A stretch of DNA of 19,594 nt from Nitrospiraceae bacterium (GCA_020354155.1 CP070644.1:1229251-1248844); one strand, 5' to 3'. Numbered from the stretch's first letter, positions 7,421 through 16,879 are shown. Notes: a model not told the origin generated them from the sequence alone. Translations and numbers: made by a program.

Positions 7421-8014
7421 TCACTGATATTTTCTCACCACAGCCGTTACTACCCCTGCTATCTTGAGTTCATGCTTTGGCTTGATCGGCTGATAGTTTG
7501 GATTATCCGGCAGAAGGGTCACGCTGTTCCCGCTTTTCTTCAGGTACTTCATGGTCCACTCACCGTCTACCTCTGCAATAACGATGTCGTTGCTTTTCGG
7601 GGTCTGCCCTTTATTGACGATTACCATATCTCCCGGCAATATCCCTGCCCCGGACATGGAGTCTCCTGAGACCTTCAGGAGAAAGGTGGCCTCATGGTTC
7701 TGGATAAGCAGCTCGTCGAGAGAAAGGGTATCTGAGAGCTCTTCCTCTGCCGGGCTTGGGAATCCGGCCTCTACAGTCCCGAGCACCCGTACCGGGAATC
7801 CGATTGACTTTGGGATAAGCCTGCCTTTTTCGTCTCTTTCGATGATATGTAATGATTCGAGTTTCCTGACGAGCTTTGAAACGGAATTTTTTGATTTTAA
7901 TCCAAGTAGTTCCCCTATTTCAGAAAAACTGGGCATCCTGTTTCTCCGGTAATAGAACTGTGATATCTCCCTGATCCGGTTTCGGAGTTTTTCCTCTCTC
8001 GGTTCTTTTTGCAT
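7421..8014 (-). CDS. lexA: LexA repressor (S24 self-cleaving)
   Basis: This 197-aa SOS repressor binds operators and cleaves itself when RecA is active. An N-terminal winged-helix region (about residues 8-60, MPSFSEIGELLGLKSKNSVSK) precedes the S24 domain. The cleavage site is the Ala-Gly in VEAGFPSP, the serine nucleophile lies in GDSM and the general-base lysine in WTMKYL. The start chosen is ATG at 8014. An in-frame TTG at 8050 would add 12 residues, but it is the first codon of the -35 hexamer and so cannot be translated from this promoter. The ATG lies only 6 nt past the -10 box, so the mRNA is probably leaderless. Autoregulation is supported by the palindrome at 8029-8044. Confidence 0.95.
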   Translation of the reverse strand: MQKEPREEKLRNRIREISQFYYRRNRMPSFSEIGELLGLKSKNSVSKLVRKLESLHIIERDEKGRLIPKSIGFPVRVLGTVEAGFPSPAEEELSDTLSLDELLIQNHEATFLLKVSGDSMSGAGILPGDMVIVNKGQTPKSNDIVIAEVDGEWTMKYLKKSGNSVTLLPDNPNYQPIKPKHELKIAGVVTAVVRKYQ

Positions 8015-8020
8015 AATCAG

Positions 8021-8050
8021 ATTATAAGGTGAACGATAGTTCACTGTCAA
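8021..8050 (-). promoter_or_regulatory. Consensus sigma-70 promoter of lexA
   Basis: Read on the minus strand, TTGACA (8045-8050), an 18-nt spacer and TATAAT (8021-8026) match both hexamer consensuses exactly. The predicted start of transcription falls at or within a base or two of the lexA ATG at 8014. Confidence 0.9.
8029..8044. promoter_or_regulatory. LexA operator (SOS box) in the lexA promoter
   Basis: GTGAAC-GATA-GTTCAC is a perfect 6-bp inverted repeat with a 4-nt centre. It contains GAAC-N4-GTTC, the SOS-box form known from Bacillus-type LexA. It fills most of the promoter spacer, so bound LexA would block RNA polymerase. No second copy was noticed in the window. Confidence 0.87.
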
Positions 8051-8146
8051 GGGGGGATAAAAAATGAAAAAGCAAAGATCAAAATTTTGGAAGGATTCTT
8101 ATAAAAACAATTCATTAATTTTGCATTTTTATTTTTACTCTTTGAT

Positions 8147-8917
8147 TTAGATGCTGAACTCTGCCACAACCGGCGTATGGTCGGAAGGCTTCTCTCTCAG
8201 GCGGGGTTCTTTGTCAATCCATGCCCTGACTGACCTTTCGGCAAGGGGCTTTGTGGCCCAGATATGATCTACCCGCCAGCCAAGATTTCTTTTGACTCCG
8301 CCCCTGAGGCGGTAGTCCCAGAATGTGTACTGCCCGGCTTCAGGCTGGTGCTTTCTGAAGACATCGACAAGGCCCCACTTCCTGAATTTCCGGAGTGCGG
8401 CATGTTCATCAGGGTGGAACCCGACATGTCCTGCCAGTTTCTCAGGATCATAGACATCTGCGGGTTCAGGGGCAACATTGAAATCACCTGCCCAGAGCAG
8501 CGGTTTATCGGGACTGAAGTTTTTCTTAAAGTAATCATGCAATCTCTGAAACCAGTCAAGTTTATACCTGAACTTGTCAGAATCCGGTTTGTAGCCCTGC
8601 GGGATATAGGTGTTGACGATTGGTATGCTGTTGACAGTAGCGATGATCAGACGCGTACCTTCTGAGCTGTTGTTGTCAAAACCTATATGGATATTTTCTG
8701 GAGGGGTTTTGCTGAAGAGGGCAACGCCGTTGTATGATTTCTGTCCCCTGAAGACCGTGTGGTAATGAATGTCTTCAAATGCAGATTTCGGGAAATCTTC
8801 ATCAACGACCTTTGTCTCCTGAACGCAGAGGACATCAGGAGACTCCCTCTGCAGCCACTCAAGAACAATATCGAGCCGTGCCCGCAGAGAGTTCACATTA
8901 AAGCTGGCGACTTTCAT
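8147..8917 (-). CDS. xth: Exodeoxyribonuclease III (AP endonuclease)
   Basis: This 256-aa enzyme of the endonuclease/exonuclease/phosphatase superfamily cleaves abasic sites and trims 3' blocks in base-excision repair. It opens with KVASFNVNSLRARL (metal-binding Asn) and has CVQETKV (catalytic Glu). AGDFNVAPEPADVYDP carries the Asp/Asn pair, and KPSDHTPVVAEF at the C terminus carries the Asp-His pair. Length is standard for the family. The ATG at 8917 has no strong ribosome-binding site and lies only 15 nt past the helicase stop, which suggests an operon with translational coupling to the gene at 8933-10909. Confidence 0.93.
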   Translation of the reverse strand: MKVASFNVNSLRARLDIVLEWLQRESPDVLCVQETKVVDEDFPKSAFEDIHYHTVFRGQKSYNGVALFSKTPPENIHIGFDNNSSEGTRLIIATVNSIPIVNTYIPQGYKPDSDKFRYKLDWFQRLHDYFKKNFSPDKPLLWAGDFNVAPEPADVYDPEKLAGHVGFHPDEHAALRKFRKWGLVDVFRKHQPEAGQYTFWDYRLRGGVKRNLGWRVDHIWATKPLAERSVRAWIDKEPRLREKPSDHTPVVAEFSI

Positions 8918-8932
8918 AGCGATGAAACCATC

Positions 8933-10909
8933 TTATTCTTCTATCTCCCATTTTTCCAGTGCATCCTCTGGCAGTTCCTGTATGAAAATCGACGGCCTTT
9001 TGATGATTGAGCCGTCATGCCAACGATTGTCCATGATGGGATAGCAGAGATAGAGTTCATCCTTTGCCCTGGTGAGGGCAACATAAAAAACCCGTCGTTC
9101 CTCTTCTTCCTTGTCAAAGTCATCCATTGCCCTGGCCGGGGGAAAGCTGCCGTCAACAAGGCCGAGGATAAACACCCGTGACCACTCAAGGCCTTTTGCC
9201 CGGTGAATGGTGGAGAGTACGATTGTCTCTCCCTCCTCGTCAGGGTCAACAATATCTTCTGACTGGACGCTTGTGAGAAGGGCAAGGTCGCTCAGAAAGG
9301 CCTCCGTGGATTTGAAATTGTTGGCATAGTTTGCAAGCTGCTCAATATCTTCTTTCCGTTCGTCATAGTTTTCGAAGGCGCCTTTCAGATAGTTGTCATA
9401 GCCTGAAGCGAGGACTTCCCTGATTGCCTCTGCCGGATGTCCGATGATATCCTCATTGTTCAGGCTGTGCATATTATGTCTGAAGAGGTGCCAGTTTTCC
9501 CTGCTTCTCCGCGGGATGATCCTGATCATTTCCTCTGATGTTGCGGTTTCAAGTGGTACTGCAGAGCTCCGGACATGCTCCCATATCTTCTTTGCTGTAA
9601 CAGTGCCGATGCCGGGGGTAAGCCTGAGGATCCGTGTCCATGAAATTTCGTCCTGGGGATTCAGGGCCGCCCTGAGGTAGGAAATGATGTCTTTTATGTG
9701 GGCCTGTTCAAAAAATCTCAAGCCGGAACGGATTTCATAGGGAATCCGTCTCCTCGTCAGTTCCATCTGCAGGTCCATTGACTGGTAGTGGGAGCGGTAG
9801 AGTATGGCTATCTCATTGAGGGGAATCCCTTCATCTATAAAATCGAGTATCCTCTGTGCAATAAACTCTGACTGCTGCGAGAGATTCTGCAATGGAATGA
9901 GGGCAGGCTGAGGGCCAGTCCTTTTGAGGGCATGGAGTTCCTTTGAAAACTGGCGCGTATTATGGGAGATGCTCTCATTTGCAACATGGAGGATATCTTC
10001 CGTGCTCCGGTAGTTGGTTGTCAGTTTAAATACCTTCGTATCAGTATAGCGGTCGGGAAATTCTATGATGTTGTCAAAACATGCTCCACGGAATGAATAG
10101 ATTGACTGCGAGTCATCGCCGACAACCATAAGGTTTTTATGTTTTGATGCCATGAGGTCCACAATTTCGGCCTGAATCTTGTTTGTATCCTGGTATTCAT
10201 CAACGAGCACGTGCTGATATCTGTCGGAGAGCCGTTCTCTCAGGTCAGGCATTTGCACAAGGAGTGCTTTCCAGAAATAGAGGAGGTCGTCAAAGTCAAT
10301 GAGGTTCATGGCACGTTTTTTACTGTCATAGAGTTTTTTTACCTTTTCAGCTTCTTCTGAATAAACAAGAAGATGGGGATGTCTCTCCTCCATTGCATCA
10401 CTGATATCCTGTTCAGCGCCGACTGCGTAGCTGATGACATCCATGAGCACGTTGCTTTTTGGAAACATCTTGTCTGTTCTCAGCTTCATCTCGGCAACAG
10501 CGGACTCGATCAGGTCCTTTGAGTCTTCCCGGTCAAGGATGGTGAAGTTTGAGCTCAGGTTTATTGCATCGCCATATCTTCTGAGGATCATATTGCCCAT
10601 ATGGTGAAAGGTGCCCCCTGCAACCCGTCGTGTTTCACCTTTAATCAGCAGCTCTACCCTGTGGAGCATTTCCCGTGCTGCCTTGTTTGTAAAGGTAAGC
10701 AGCATGATTCGTCCAGGGTTGACGCCATGCTCAATGAGCCAGGCAACCCGGTAGGTCACAACACGGGTCTTTCCCGAGCCTGCGCCTGCAATGACAAGTG
10801 ACGGGCCTCCCTCTGCTGTGACAGCTGCCAGCTGTTCCGGATTGAGATGCTCTGCATAATCAATTGAAGGCTGGAACGAGGCCGGTCTCTTAATCTGATA
10901 TTTTTTCAT
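8933..10909 (-). CDS. UvrD/PcrA/Rep-family superfamily 1 DNA helicase
   Basis: This 658-aa protein is an ATP-dependent 3'-5' DNA helicase for repair or replication restart. The helicase motifs appear in order: I AGAGSGKTR (about 41-49), II VDEYQDTN, III GDDSQSIYSFRGA, IV TTNYRST, V TIHRAKGLEW and VI VFYVALTRAKDEL. It is somewhat shorter than typical PcrA/UvrD (about 720 aa), mainly through a short C-terminal tail after motif VI. Rep, PcrA and UvrD cannot be separated by eye, so no symbol is given. It starts at ATG 10909 with a poor ribosome-binding site. It is followed by exonuclease III at a gap of 15 nt, which fits a repair operon. Confidence 0.92.
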   Translation of the reverse strand: MKKYQIKRPASFQPSIDYAEHLNPEQLAAVTAEGGPSLVIAGAGSGKTRVVTYRVAWLIEHGVNPGRIMLLTFTNKAAREMLHRVELLIKGETRRVAGGTFHHMGNMILRRYGDAINLSSNFTILDREDSKDLIESAVAEMKLRTDKMFPKSNVLMDVISYAVGAEQDISDAMEERHPHLLVYSEEAEKVKKLYDSKKRAMNLIDFDDLLYFWKALLVQMPDLRERLSDRYQHVLVDEYQDTNKIQAEIVDLMASKHKNLMVVGDDSQSIYSFRGACFDNIIEFPDRYTDTKVFKLTTNYRSTEDILHVANESISHNTRQFSKELHALKRTGPQPALIPLQNLSQQSEFIAQRILDFIDEGIPLNEIAILYRSHYQSMDLQMELTRRRIPYEIRSGLRFFEQAHIKDIISYLRAALNPQDEISWTRILRLTPGIGTVTAKKIWEHVRSSAVPLETATSEEMIRIIPRRSRENWHLFRHNMHSLNNEDIIGHPAEAIREVLASGYDNYLKGAFENYDERKEDIEQLANYANNFKSTEAFLSDLALLTSVQSEDIVDPDEEGETIVLSTIHRAKGLEWSRVFILGLVDGSFPPARAMDDFDKEEEERRVFYVALTRAKDELYLCYPIMDNRWHDGSIIKRPSIFIQELPEDALEKWEIEE

Positions 10910-10965
10910 ATCTATTTATTTGGATCATAGCCTGATCTGGTGGGTTAATGCCAAAAAAAAGTATT

Positions 10966-11117
10966 GTCATTCCCCGACTTGATCGAGGAATCCAGGGTTG
11001 ATATTTTTATGAATCACCTTTTTATCAGATAAGTTTATGATACTTCATTATTATTGCCAGACTATTTTATTTTTCTCTCAGTCTATTCTGGATACTCCGG
11101 TCAAGCCGGAGTATGAC
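10966..11117. repeat. MITE-like 152-bp palindromic element between helicase and serS
   Basis: The non-coding gap 10910-11277 (368 nt) separates divergent genes and is mostly AT-rich. Its main content is this element. A 30-bp arm at 10966-10995 (starting GTCATTCCCCGACTTGATCG) is inverted at 11088-11117 with 23 of 30 positions matching. Each arm is itself a hairpin; in the right arm ATACTCCGG and CCGGAGTAT pair perfectly around TCAAG. Several differences between the arms are compensated within the stems. This matches a widespread bacterial intergenic repeat style (GTCATTCC...GGAATCCAG). No coding capacity or clear target duplication is visible. Confidence 0.78.
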
Positions 11118-11190
11118 CGGCTTTTTAATCTTAATGTGTATTGGTTTCAAGCTTATGTATGATTAATTTTACCACTGATTTCTGTGATGA

Positions 11191-12561
<1,371 letters not shown>

Positions 12562-12655
12562 TAAGCCTTTTATAACCGTAAGCAATTATTAGATTATTTT
12601 AATTTTCTCTTCACGTTATATTCATAGTTTTTGTTTATTTTATAGTCAGATGACC

Positions 12656-12741
12656 GGAGGAGTGGCCGAGTGGACGAAGGCGACGGTCTTGAAAACCGTA
12701 GATCGAAAGATCCGTGGGTTCGAATCCTACCTCCTCCGCCA
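12656..12741 (+). tRNA. tRNA-Ser (anticodon UGA)
   Basis: The 86-nt gene folds as a class II tRNA. Acceptor GGAGGAG (12656-12662) pairs with CTCCTCC (12731-12737), followed by G and an encoded CCA. The anticodon stem ACGGT/ACCGT holds loop CTTGAAA with anticodon TGA. A long variable arm with GATC-GAAA-GATC is typical of tRNA-Ser. The T arm is GTGGG-TTCGAAT-CCTAC. TATAGT at 12641-12646 may be its -10 box. It lies directly after serS, so enzyme and substrate genes are adjacent. Confidence 0.97.
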
Positions 12742-12749
12742 TGATCAGA

Positions 12750-12779
12750 TTGAATGTTATCTGAAATTTATGATATAGT
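12750..12779 (+). promoter_or_regulatory. Candidate sigma-70 promoter of the cytochrome gene
   Basis: TTGAAT (12750-12755), an 18-nt spacer and TATAGT (12774-12779) match the consensus at 4/6 and 5/6. It lies between tRNA-Ser and the cytochrome, about 65 nt upstream of its start. Confidence 0.45.
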
Positions 12780-12780
12780 G

Positions 12781-12814
12781 ATTTGCTCTAAATTTGCATT
12801 CTATCCGAGCAAAT
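12781..12814. promoter_or_regulatory. Inverted repeat upstream of the cytochrome gene
   Basis: ATTTGCTC (12781-12788) and GAGCAAAT (12807-12814) are exact complements 18 nt apart. The pair starts right after the candidate -10 box and ends about 17 nt before the ribosome-binding site. It could be a leader hairpin or an operator. Confidence 0.45.
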
Positions 12815-12845
12815 AAATATTAACCAAAAGAGAGGAGGTGAAACA

Positions 12846-13418
12846 GTGAAAAAGATACTGGCAGGAATTATCGCTCTAATGTTTATTGTTGCTTTTGGAG
12901 CTGTTGTAACATCAGCTGATGCAGCAGATTACATTGGTGCTAAAAAATGCAAAGTATGCCACATAAAACAGTACAAGGCATGGGAGAAGACAACCATGGC
13001 TGGCAGCTTTGAGAATCTGAAGCAGGGCGTGAAGGTTGAAGAAAAGAAAAAAGCCGGTCTTGAAGACAAAGACTATACTGCTGATGCCAAATGCCTGAAG
13101 TGCCACACAACAGGCTACGGGCAGCCAAGCGGTTTTACAAGCATTGCAGATACTCCGGAACTGGCTGGCGTGCAGTGTGAGAGCTGTCACGGTCCTGGTA
13201 GTGAGTACAAGGGTCTCATGAAGAAAGACAAGAAATATAAGCTTACAGATGCCAAGGCACTGGGTCTTATCATTCCGTCTGAGGATGAGAAAGGCTGTAT
13301 GGTGTGTCACGGCGCTGACAGTCCTTTTACCGAAGAGGTAGACGCCAAGTACAAATGGAATTTCAAGGAAAGGCTTGAGAAAACGCACGAGCATTTTCCT
13401 CTGAAACACGAGCATTAA
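12846..13418 (+). CDS. Periplasmic tetraheme cytochrome c (cytochrome c554-like)
   Basis: This 190-aa protein has a signal peptide (about residues 1-27, cleaved near ADA/AD) and four CxxCH heme sites: CKVCH (35-39), CLKCH (83-87), CESCH (111-115) and CMVCH (151-155). It should carry electrons in the periplasm. The YIGAKKCKVCHIKQYKAWEKTTMA start and the CESCHGPGSEY motif resemble the cytochrome c554/multiheme group. The His-rich tail (HEHFPLKHEH) may supply distal heme ligands or bind metal. The start is GTG at 12846, supported by a strong AGGAGGTG ribosome-binding site. The gene appears monocistronic, with its own promoter candidate and a terminator at 13425-13463. Its redox partner cannot be told from the window. 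Confidence 0.92.
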   Translation: MKKILAGIIALMFIVAFGAVVTSADAADYIGAKKCKVCHIKQYKAWEKTTMAGSFENLKQGVKVEEKKKAGLEDKDYTADAKCLKCHTTGYGQPSGFTSIADTPELAGVQCESCHGPGSEYKGLMKKDKKYKLTDAKALGLIIPSEDEKGCMVCHGADSPFTEEVDAKYKWNFKERLEKTHEHFPLKHEH

Positions 13419-13424
13419 GACCTG

Positions 13425-13463
13425 AAAGGGCACCCCTGCCTCAGTGTGCAGGGGATGCCCTTT
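13425..13463 (+). terminator. Hairpin terminator after the cytochrome gene
   Basis: AAAGGGCA-CCCCTGC pairs with GCAGGGG-ATGCCCTTT, a 15-bp stem with one bulged base and an 8-nt loop. A T-rich stretch with interruptions follows. It begins 6 nt after the stop codon. The weak T-tract lowers certainty. Confidence 0.75.
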
Positions 13464-13541
13464 CATTCATTCTCTCTTTACTTTCATTTCCTATCTGGTA
13501 TACTTACTTTTATAAGCATATCCCCGCTTACCTGTTGAATC

Positions 13542-15314
13542 ATGATGAAAGACGATACAAAATCAAAAGAGGAACTTATCATTGAACTGGAAGAGATGCG
13601 CCGCTATATTTCCGAACTGGAAGATGGCTACAGGAGGGCTGATGAGCTCATTATGCAATCCATTCATAACTGGGAAGAGACCTTTGACAACATCACCGAT
13701 ATGATTACCATTCACGACAGGGACTTTAATATAATTTATGCCAACAAATCAGCAGAAAAAATCCTCGATCTTCCCATATCAAAGATATCAAAATCAAAGT
13801 GTTTCAAACATTATCACGGCAAAGAAAGTCCTCCCCAGGGCTGTCCGAGCTGCGCATGCCTGAAGACAGGAGAACCCGTTGCATTTGAAGTATTCGAGCC
13901 ACACCTGAACAGGTATATTGAGATACGGGCAATGCCCCAGTTTAATAATGATAGGGAACTGATTGGATTGATTCATATTGTCAGAGACATAAGTCGCCGC
14001 AAGAAGATGGAGGAGGCGCTGAAAAAAGCCCATGATGAACTTGACATCCGGGTAAAGGAACGCACTGCTGATCTGGAGAAGGCCAATGAAGAGATGCTCA
14101 ACGAAATAAAGGTACGCCTGGAGGTTGAAAAGGCTTTGCAGGGCAGTGAGAGCCAGTTTAAAAAGCTGTCCCAGGAGTTCAATGTGCTGCTTGATGCCAT
14201 TCCTGATAATATAGTTCAGCTGGCCCCTGACCTGGAAATATTGTGGGCAAACAAGGCGGCGGCCCTTGAACTCGGTGATCATGATGCAGTCCTGAAGGGT
14301 CAGCAGTGCTATAAGCTGTGCTCAAATTTTGCTGCAACTCACGAGAACTGCCCTACCATGAAGAGTTTCAAGAGCGGGCAGGAGGAGACTGCCCAGATGT
14401 CAACGACGGATGGCAGGTTTCTGGATGTCAGGGTCTTTCCTTTGAGCGGCGAGGATGGAAAAGTAAAAAGCGTCATAGAGGTTTCCCGGGATATAACCAG
14501 CAAGGTTCGCCTTGAGAAAGAAGCAAAATTTATTCAGGCGAAGCTGATTCATGCAAACAAGATGACCTCTCTCGGCACCCTTGTATCAGGCGTGGCCCAT
14601 GAGATTAACAATCCCAACACCTTTATCAAGAGTAATGCCCAGATACTTTCCAAGATCTGGGATAATGCAGCGCCTTTACTGGAAAAAAACAAAAATAATA
14701 ATGGGAATGCCCAATTTGCTGGATTTTCCTATGAGGAGGTGCTCGCGTATGTTCCAAAACTGCTCAATGATCTTGATGAGGGTTCAATGCGAATACAGAG
14801 CATCGTGAACAACCTGAGAGACCTCGCACGCCCTGAGAAGGCCAATCTTGACGGCAAGATCAGCATTAATGATGTTATACATACATCCATCGCGATTCTC
14901 AGAAACCAGATCGGGAAATTTACAGATAACGTCGTCTTTAAAGAAGGCAAGAGTCTGCCTCCTGTCAAGGGAAGCTCGCAGCAGGTAGAGCAGGTAATTA
15001 TCAATCTGATCATGAATGCCCTTCAGGCCCTGAAAAGCAGGGATGGCAGTGTTACTATTGAAACGAGGCATTCTCAAAAAAAGAACTCTGTAATAATAAG
15101 TATTGCCGATGATGGAGAAGGAATGGGAAAAGAGATCCTTGAGCGGATAACAGAACCATTTTATACGACGAAACTTGACAGTGGAGGCACCGGCCTTGGT
15201 CTCTCCATCTCCTATGCGATTATCAAGGAACACAGGGGGACTCTCGAATTTAATTCATCACCGGGCAAAGGCACGAAGGCAACGATAACACTCCCAGTGT
15301 ATAGCAGAAAATAA
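13542..15314 (+). CDS. Soluble sensor histidine kinase with two cysteine-containing PAS domains
   Basis: This 590-aa kinase has no transmembrane segment, so it senses an internal signal. PAS 1 covers about residues 40-158, a coiled coil 155-205 and PAS 2 about 206-325. HisKA carries the H-box VSGVAHEINNPNTF (H353), and the C-terminal ATPase domain has INLIMNALQAL (N box), DDGEGMG, FYTTK and GTGLGLSISYA. Both PAS domains carry clustered cysteines at matching places: C87, C101, C104 and C106 (CPSCAC) in PAS 1, and C256, C260 and C270 in PAS 2. These could bind a metal cluster or act as thiol redox sensors, which is inference. The start is ATG 13542 or 13545, with a poor ribosome-binding site. 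The partner response regulator begins 1 nt after its stop. Confidence 0.92.
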   Translation: MMKDDTKSKEELIIELEEMRRYISELEDGYRRADELIMQSIHNWEETFDNITDMITIHDRDFNIIYANKSAEKILDLPISKISKSKCFKHYHGKESPPQGCPSCACLKTGEPVAFEVFEPHLNRYIEIRAMPQFNNDRELIGLIHIVRDISRRKKMEEALKKAHDELDIRVKERTADLEKANEEMLNEIKVRLEVEKALQGSESQFKKLSQEFNVLLDAIPDNIVQLAPDLEILWANKAAALELGDHDAVLKGQQCYKLCSNFAATHENCPTMKSFKSGQEETAQMSTTDGRFLDVRVFPLSGEDGKVKSVIEVSRDITSKVRLEKEAKFIQAKLIHANKMTSLGTLVSGVAHEINNPNTFIKSNAQILSKIWDNAAPLLEKNKNNNGNAQFAGFSYEEVLAYVPKLLNDLDEGSMRIQSIVNNLRDLARPEKANLDGKISINDVIHTSIAILRNQIGKFTDNVVFKEGKSLPPVKGSSQQVEQVIINLIMNALQALKSRDGSVTIETRHSQKKNSVIISIADDGEGMGKEILERITEPFYTTKLDSGGTGLGLSISYAIIKEHRGTLEFNSSPGKGTKATITLPVYSRK

Positions 15315-15315
15315 A

Positions 15316-16734
15316 ATGATCAATCCCACCCTTCCCATACTCCTTGTCGATGATGAGCAGAAAATTCTGTTCAGCTACAGTCTGATGCTGAAAAGCTCCG
15401 GTATCCATAATGTCCTCTCTCTTCAGGATAGCAGGGAGGTTGTTCCCTTTCTCGAAAAGCAGGATGTTTCAATCATCGTACTGGATCTTGTTATGCCCCA
15501 TATATCAGGGATTGAACTGCTTAATCAGATACGGCTTGAATTCCCCCATATCCCGATTATTGTCATGACAGCACTGAACGAGCTTGAGAAGGCAGTGCAG
15601 TGCATGAAGGCCGGTGCATCAGATTATCTTGTCAAGCCTGTTGAAGAGAGCCGTTTTCTGTCCAGCATTCAGAACGTCCTTGAAGTAAACAATCTGAAAG
15701 ATGAGATCACCTCTCTGAAGCGTCATCTTCTGTCAGGCGAGCTTGAACACAGTGATGCATTTGCCGGGATTATCACAAAGAGCAAAAAGATGACGGCCAT
15801 CTTCAGATATATCGAGGCCATTGCAGAGTCCCAGAAGCCGATCCTTATTACCGGTGAGACCGGGGTCGGGAAGGAACTGCTTGCACGTTCTGTGCATATG
15901 GTGAGTGGCCTCAAGGGCAGTCATGTTGCCGTAAATGTGGCAGGGCTGGACGATACCATTTTTTCAGATACCCTCTTCGGACACAGAAAAGGTGCATATA
16001 CGGGGGCTGACAAGGACAGACAGGGGTTGATAACAAAGGCCTCGGAAGGGACACTCCTTCTTGATGAGATTGGTGACCTGAACAAGTCGTCACAGGTAAA
16101 AATCCTCCGTCTGCTTGAGGAAAAAATATACTACCCTCTTGGTTCAGATGCACCCGAAAAGAGCGATGCCCGGGTTATTGCCTGCTGCAATCAGGAGATA
16201 CCCACCCTTATAGAAGCAGACAAATTCCGAAAGGATTTGTATTACCGTCTCTGTGCCCATCATATCCATCTTCCTCCTCTGAGAGAACGGGCTGAAGACA
16301 TTCCATTATTGCTTGACCATTTTCTTGAAGATGCATCGAAGTCACTGAAAAAGGAAAAGCCCGTGCCCTCCTGTGAGGTTGTGGCGCTGCTCTCCAGTTA
16401 TGATTTCCCGGGCAATATCCGTGAACTGCAGGCGATGGTCCACCATGCTGTTGCCGAGCATAAAACAGGTAGACTTTCCCTGAAGGGATTCAGAAAGTTC
16501 ATAAAAAAGGACGTGACGCTTCAAACAGGGTCTTTGCCTGTACCATCTGACGGAAATAACGCATCAATTAACGAAATCTTCGGTCATTTCCCTGGATTAA
16601 AGGAAATGGAAGATTATCTCATCACAGAGGCGATGAAGAGTGCAGATAACAACCAGGGCGCTGCAGCTGCGCTTCTCGGGATTTCACGGCAGGCCCTGAA
16701 CCAGCGCTTGAAGAAAAAAGAAAAATCTTCGTGA
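15316..16734 (+). CDS. Sigma-54-dependent response regulator (NtrC family)
   Basis: This 472-aa activator has three domains. The receiver is at about 5-120, with D12-D13, phospho-acceptor D57 (VLDLVMP) and K107 (VKP). The AAA+ domain is at about 145-385, with Walker A GETGVGKE (180-187), the sigma-54 loop GAYTGA (226-231), Walker B LLLDEIGD (247-254) and arginine-finger region FRKDLYYRL. A Fis-type helix-turn-helix lies at about 440-470 (NNQGAAAALLGISRQALNQRL). The sigma-54 loop has Tyr where GAFTGA is usual, a common functional variant. The start ATG follows the kinase stop after one nucleotide, so translation is coupled and they form one two-component system. No convincing -24/-12 promoter was found in the window, so its targets are elsewhere or unseen. 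Confidence 0.95.
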   Translation: MINPTLPILLVDDEQKILFSYSLMLKSSGIHNVLSLQDSREVVPFLEKQDVSIIVLDLVMPHISGIELLNQIRLEFPHIPIIVMTALNELEKAVQCMKAGASDYLVKPVEESRFLSSIQNVLEVNNLKDEITSLKRHLLSGELEHSDAFAGIITKSKKMTAIFRYIEAIAESQKPILITGETGVGKELLARSVHMVSGLKGSHVAVNVAGLDDTIFSDTLFGHRKGAYTGADKDRQGLITKASEGTLLLDEIGDLNKSSQVKILRLLEEKIYYPLGSDAPEKSDARVIACCNQEIPTLIEADKFRKDLYYRLCAHHIHLPPLRERAEDIPLLLDHFLEDASKSLKKEKPVPSCEVVALLSSYDFPGNIRELQAMVHHAVAEHKTGRLSLKGFRKFIKKDVTLQTGSLPVPSDGNNASINEIFGHFPGLKEMEDYLITEAMKSADNNQGAAAALLGISRQALNQRLKKKEKSS

Positions 16735-16832
16735 ACCTGCCTCTGGGGACAGATCTCCCGGGATGTGTTCCTCTTTACGCAATAATTATCCCACTGAACA
16801 TTTACAGATAATTTACCTTCATTAACCACTCA

Positions 16833-16860
16833 TTTACATACCAGCGTGATAACCTATGAT
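16833..16860 (+). promoter_or_regulatory. Sigma-70 promoter of the riboswitch transcript
   Basis: TTTACA (16833-16838), a 16-nt spacer and TATGAT (16855-16860) match consensus at 5/6 each. The predicted transcript start near 16867 is just before the aptamer. The rest of 16735-16832 shows no gene or other clear signal. Confidence 0.7.
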
Positions 16861-16879
16861 TAGAGACAGAGATGAATGC

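Noticed and set aside
8015..8050. Longer LexA start at TTG 8050
   Set aside because: This TTG is part of the -35 hexamer TTGACA, so it lies upstream of the transcription start.
8051..8146. Terminator or repeat in the AT-rich xth-lexA gap
   Set aside because: A-rich and T-rich stretches and a short CAAAATTTTG palindrome exist, but no GC stem with a T-run or clear repeat unit.
12912..13466. 184-aa minus-strand ORF opposite the cytochrome gene
   Set aside because: It is antisense to a gene with signal peptide, four CxxCH sites and a strong ribosome-binding site; the ORF runs through the terminator and shows no family features.
16735..16832. Sigma-54 promoter for the riboswitch gene, as target of the upstream response regulator
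   Set aside because: No GG-N10-GC arrangement of the -24/-12 type was found; a sigma-70 promoter fits better.
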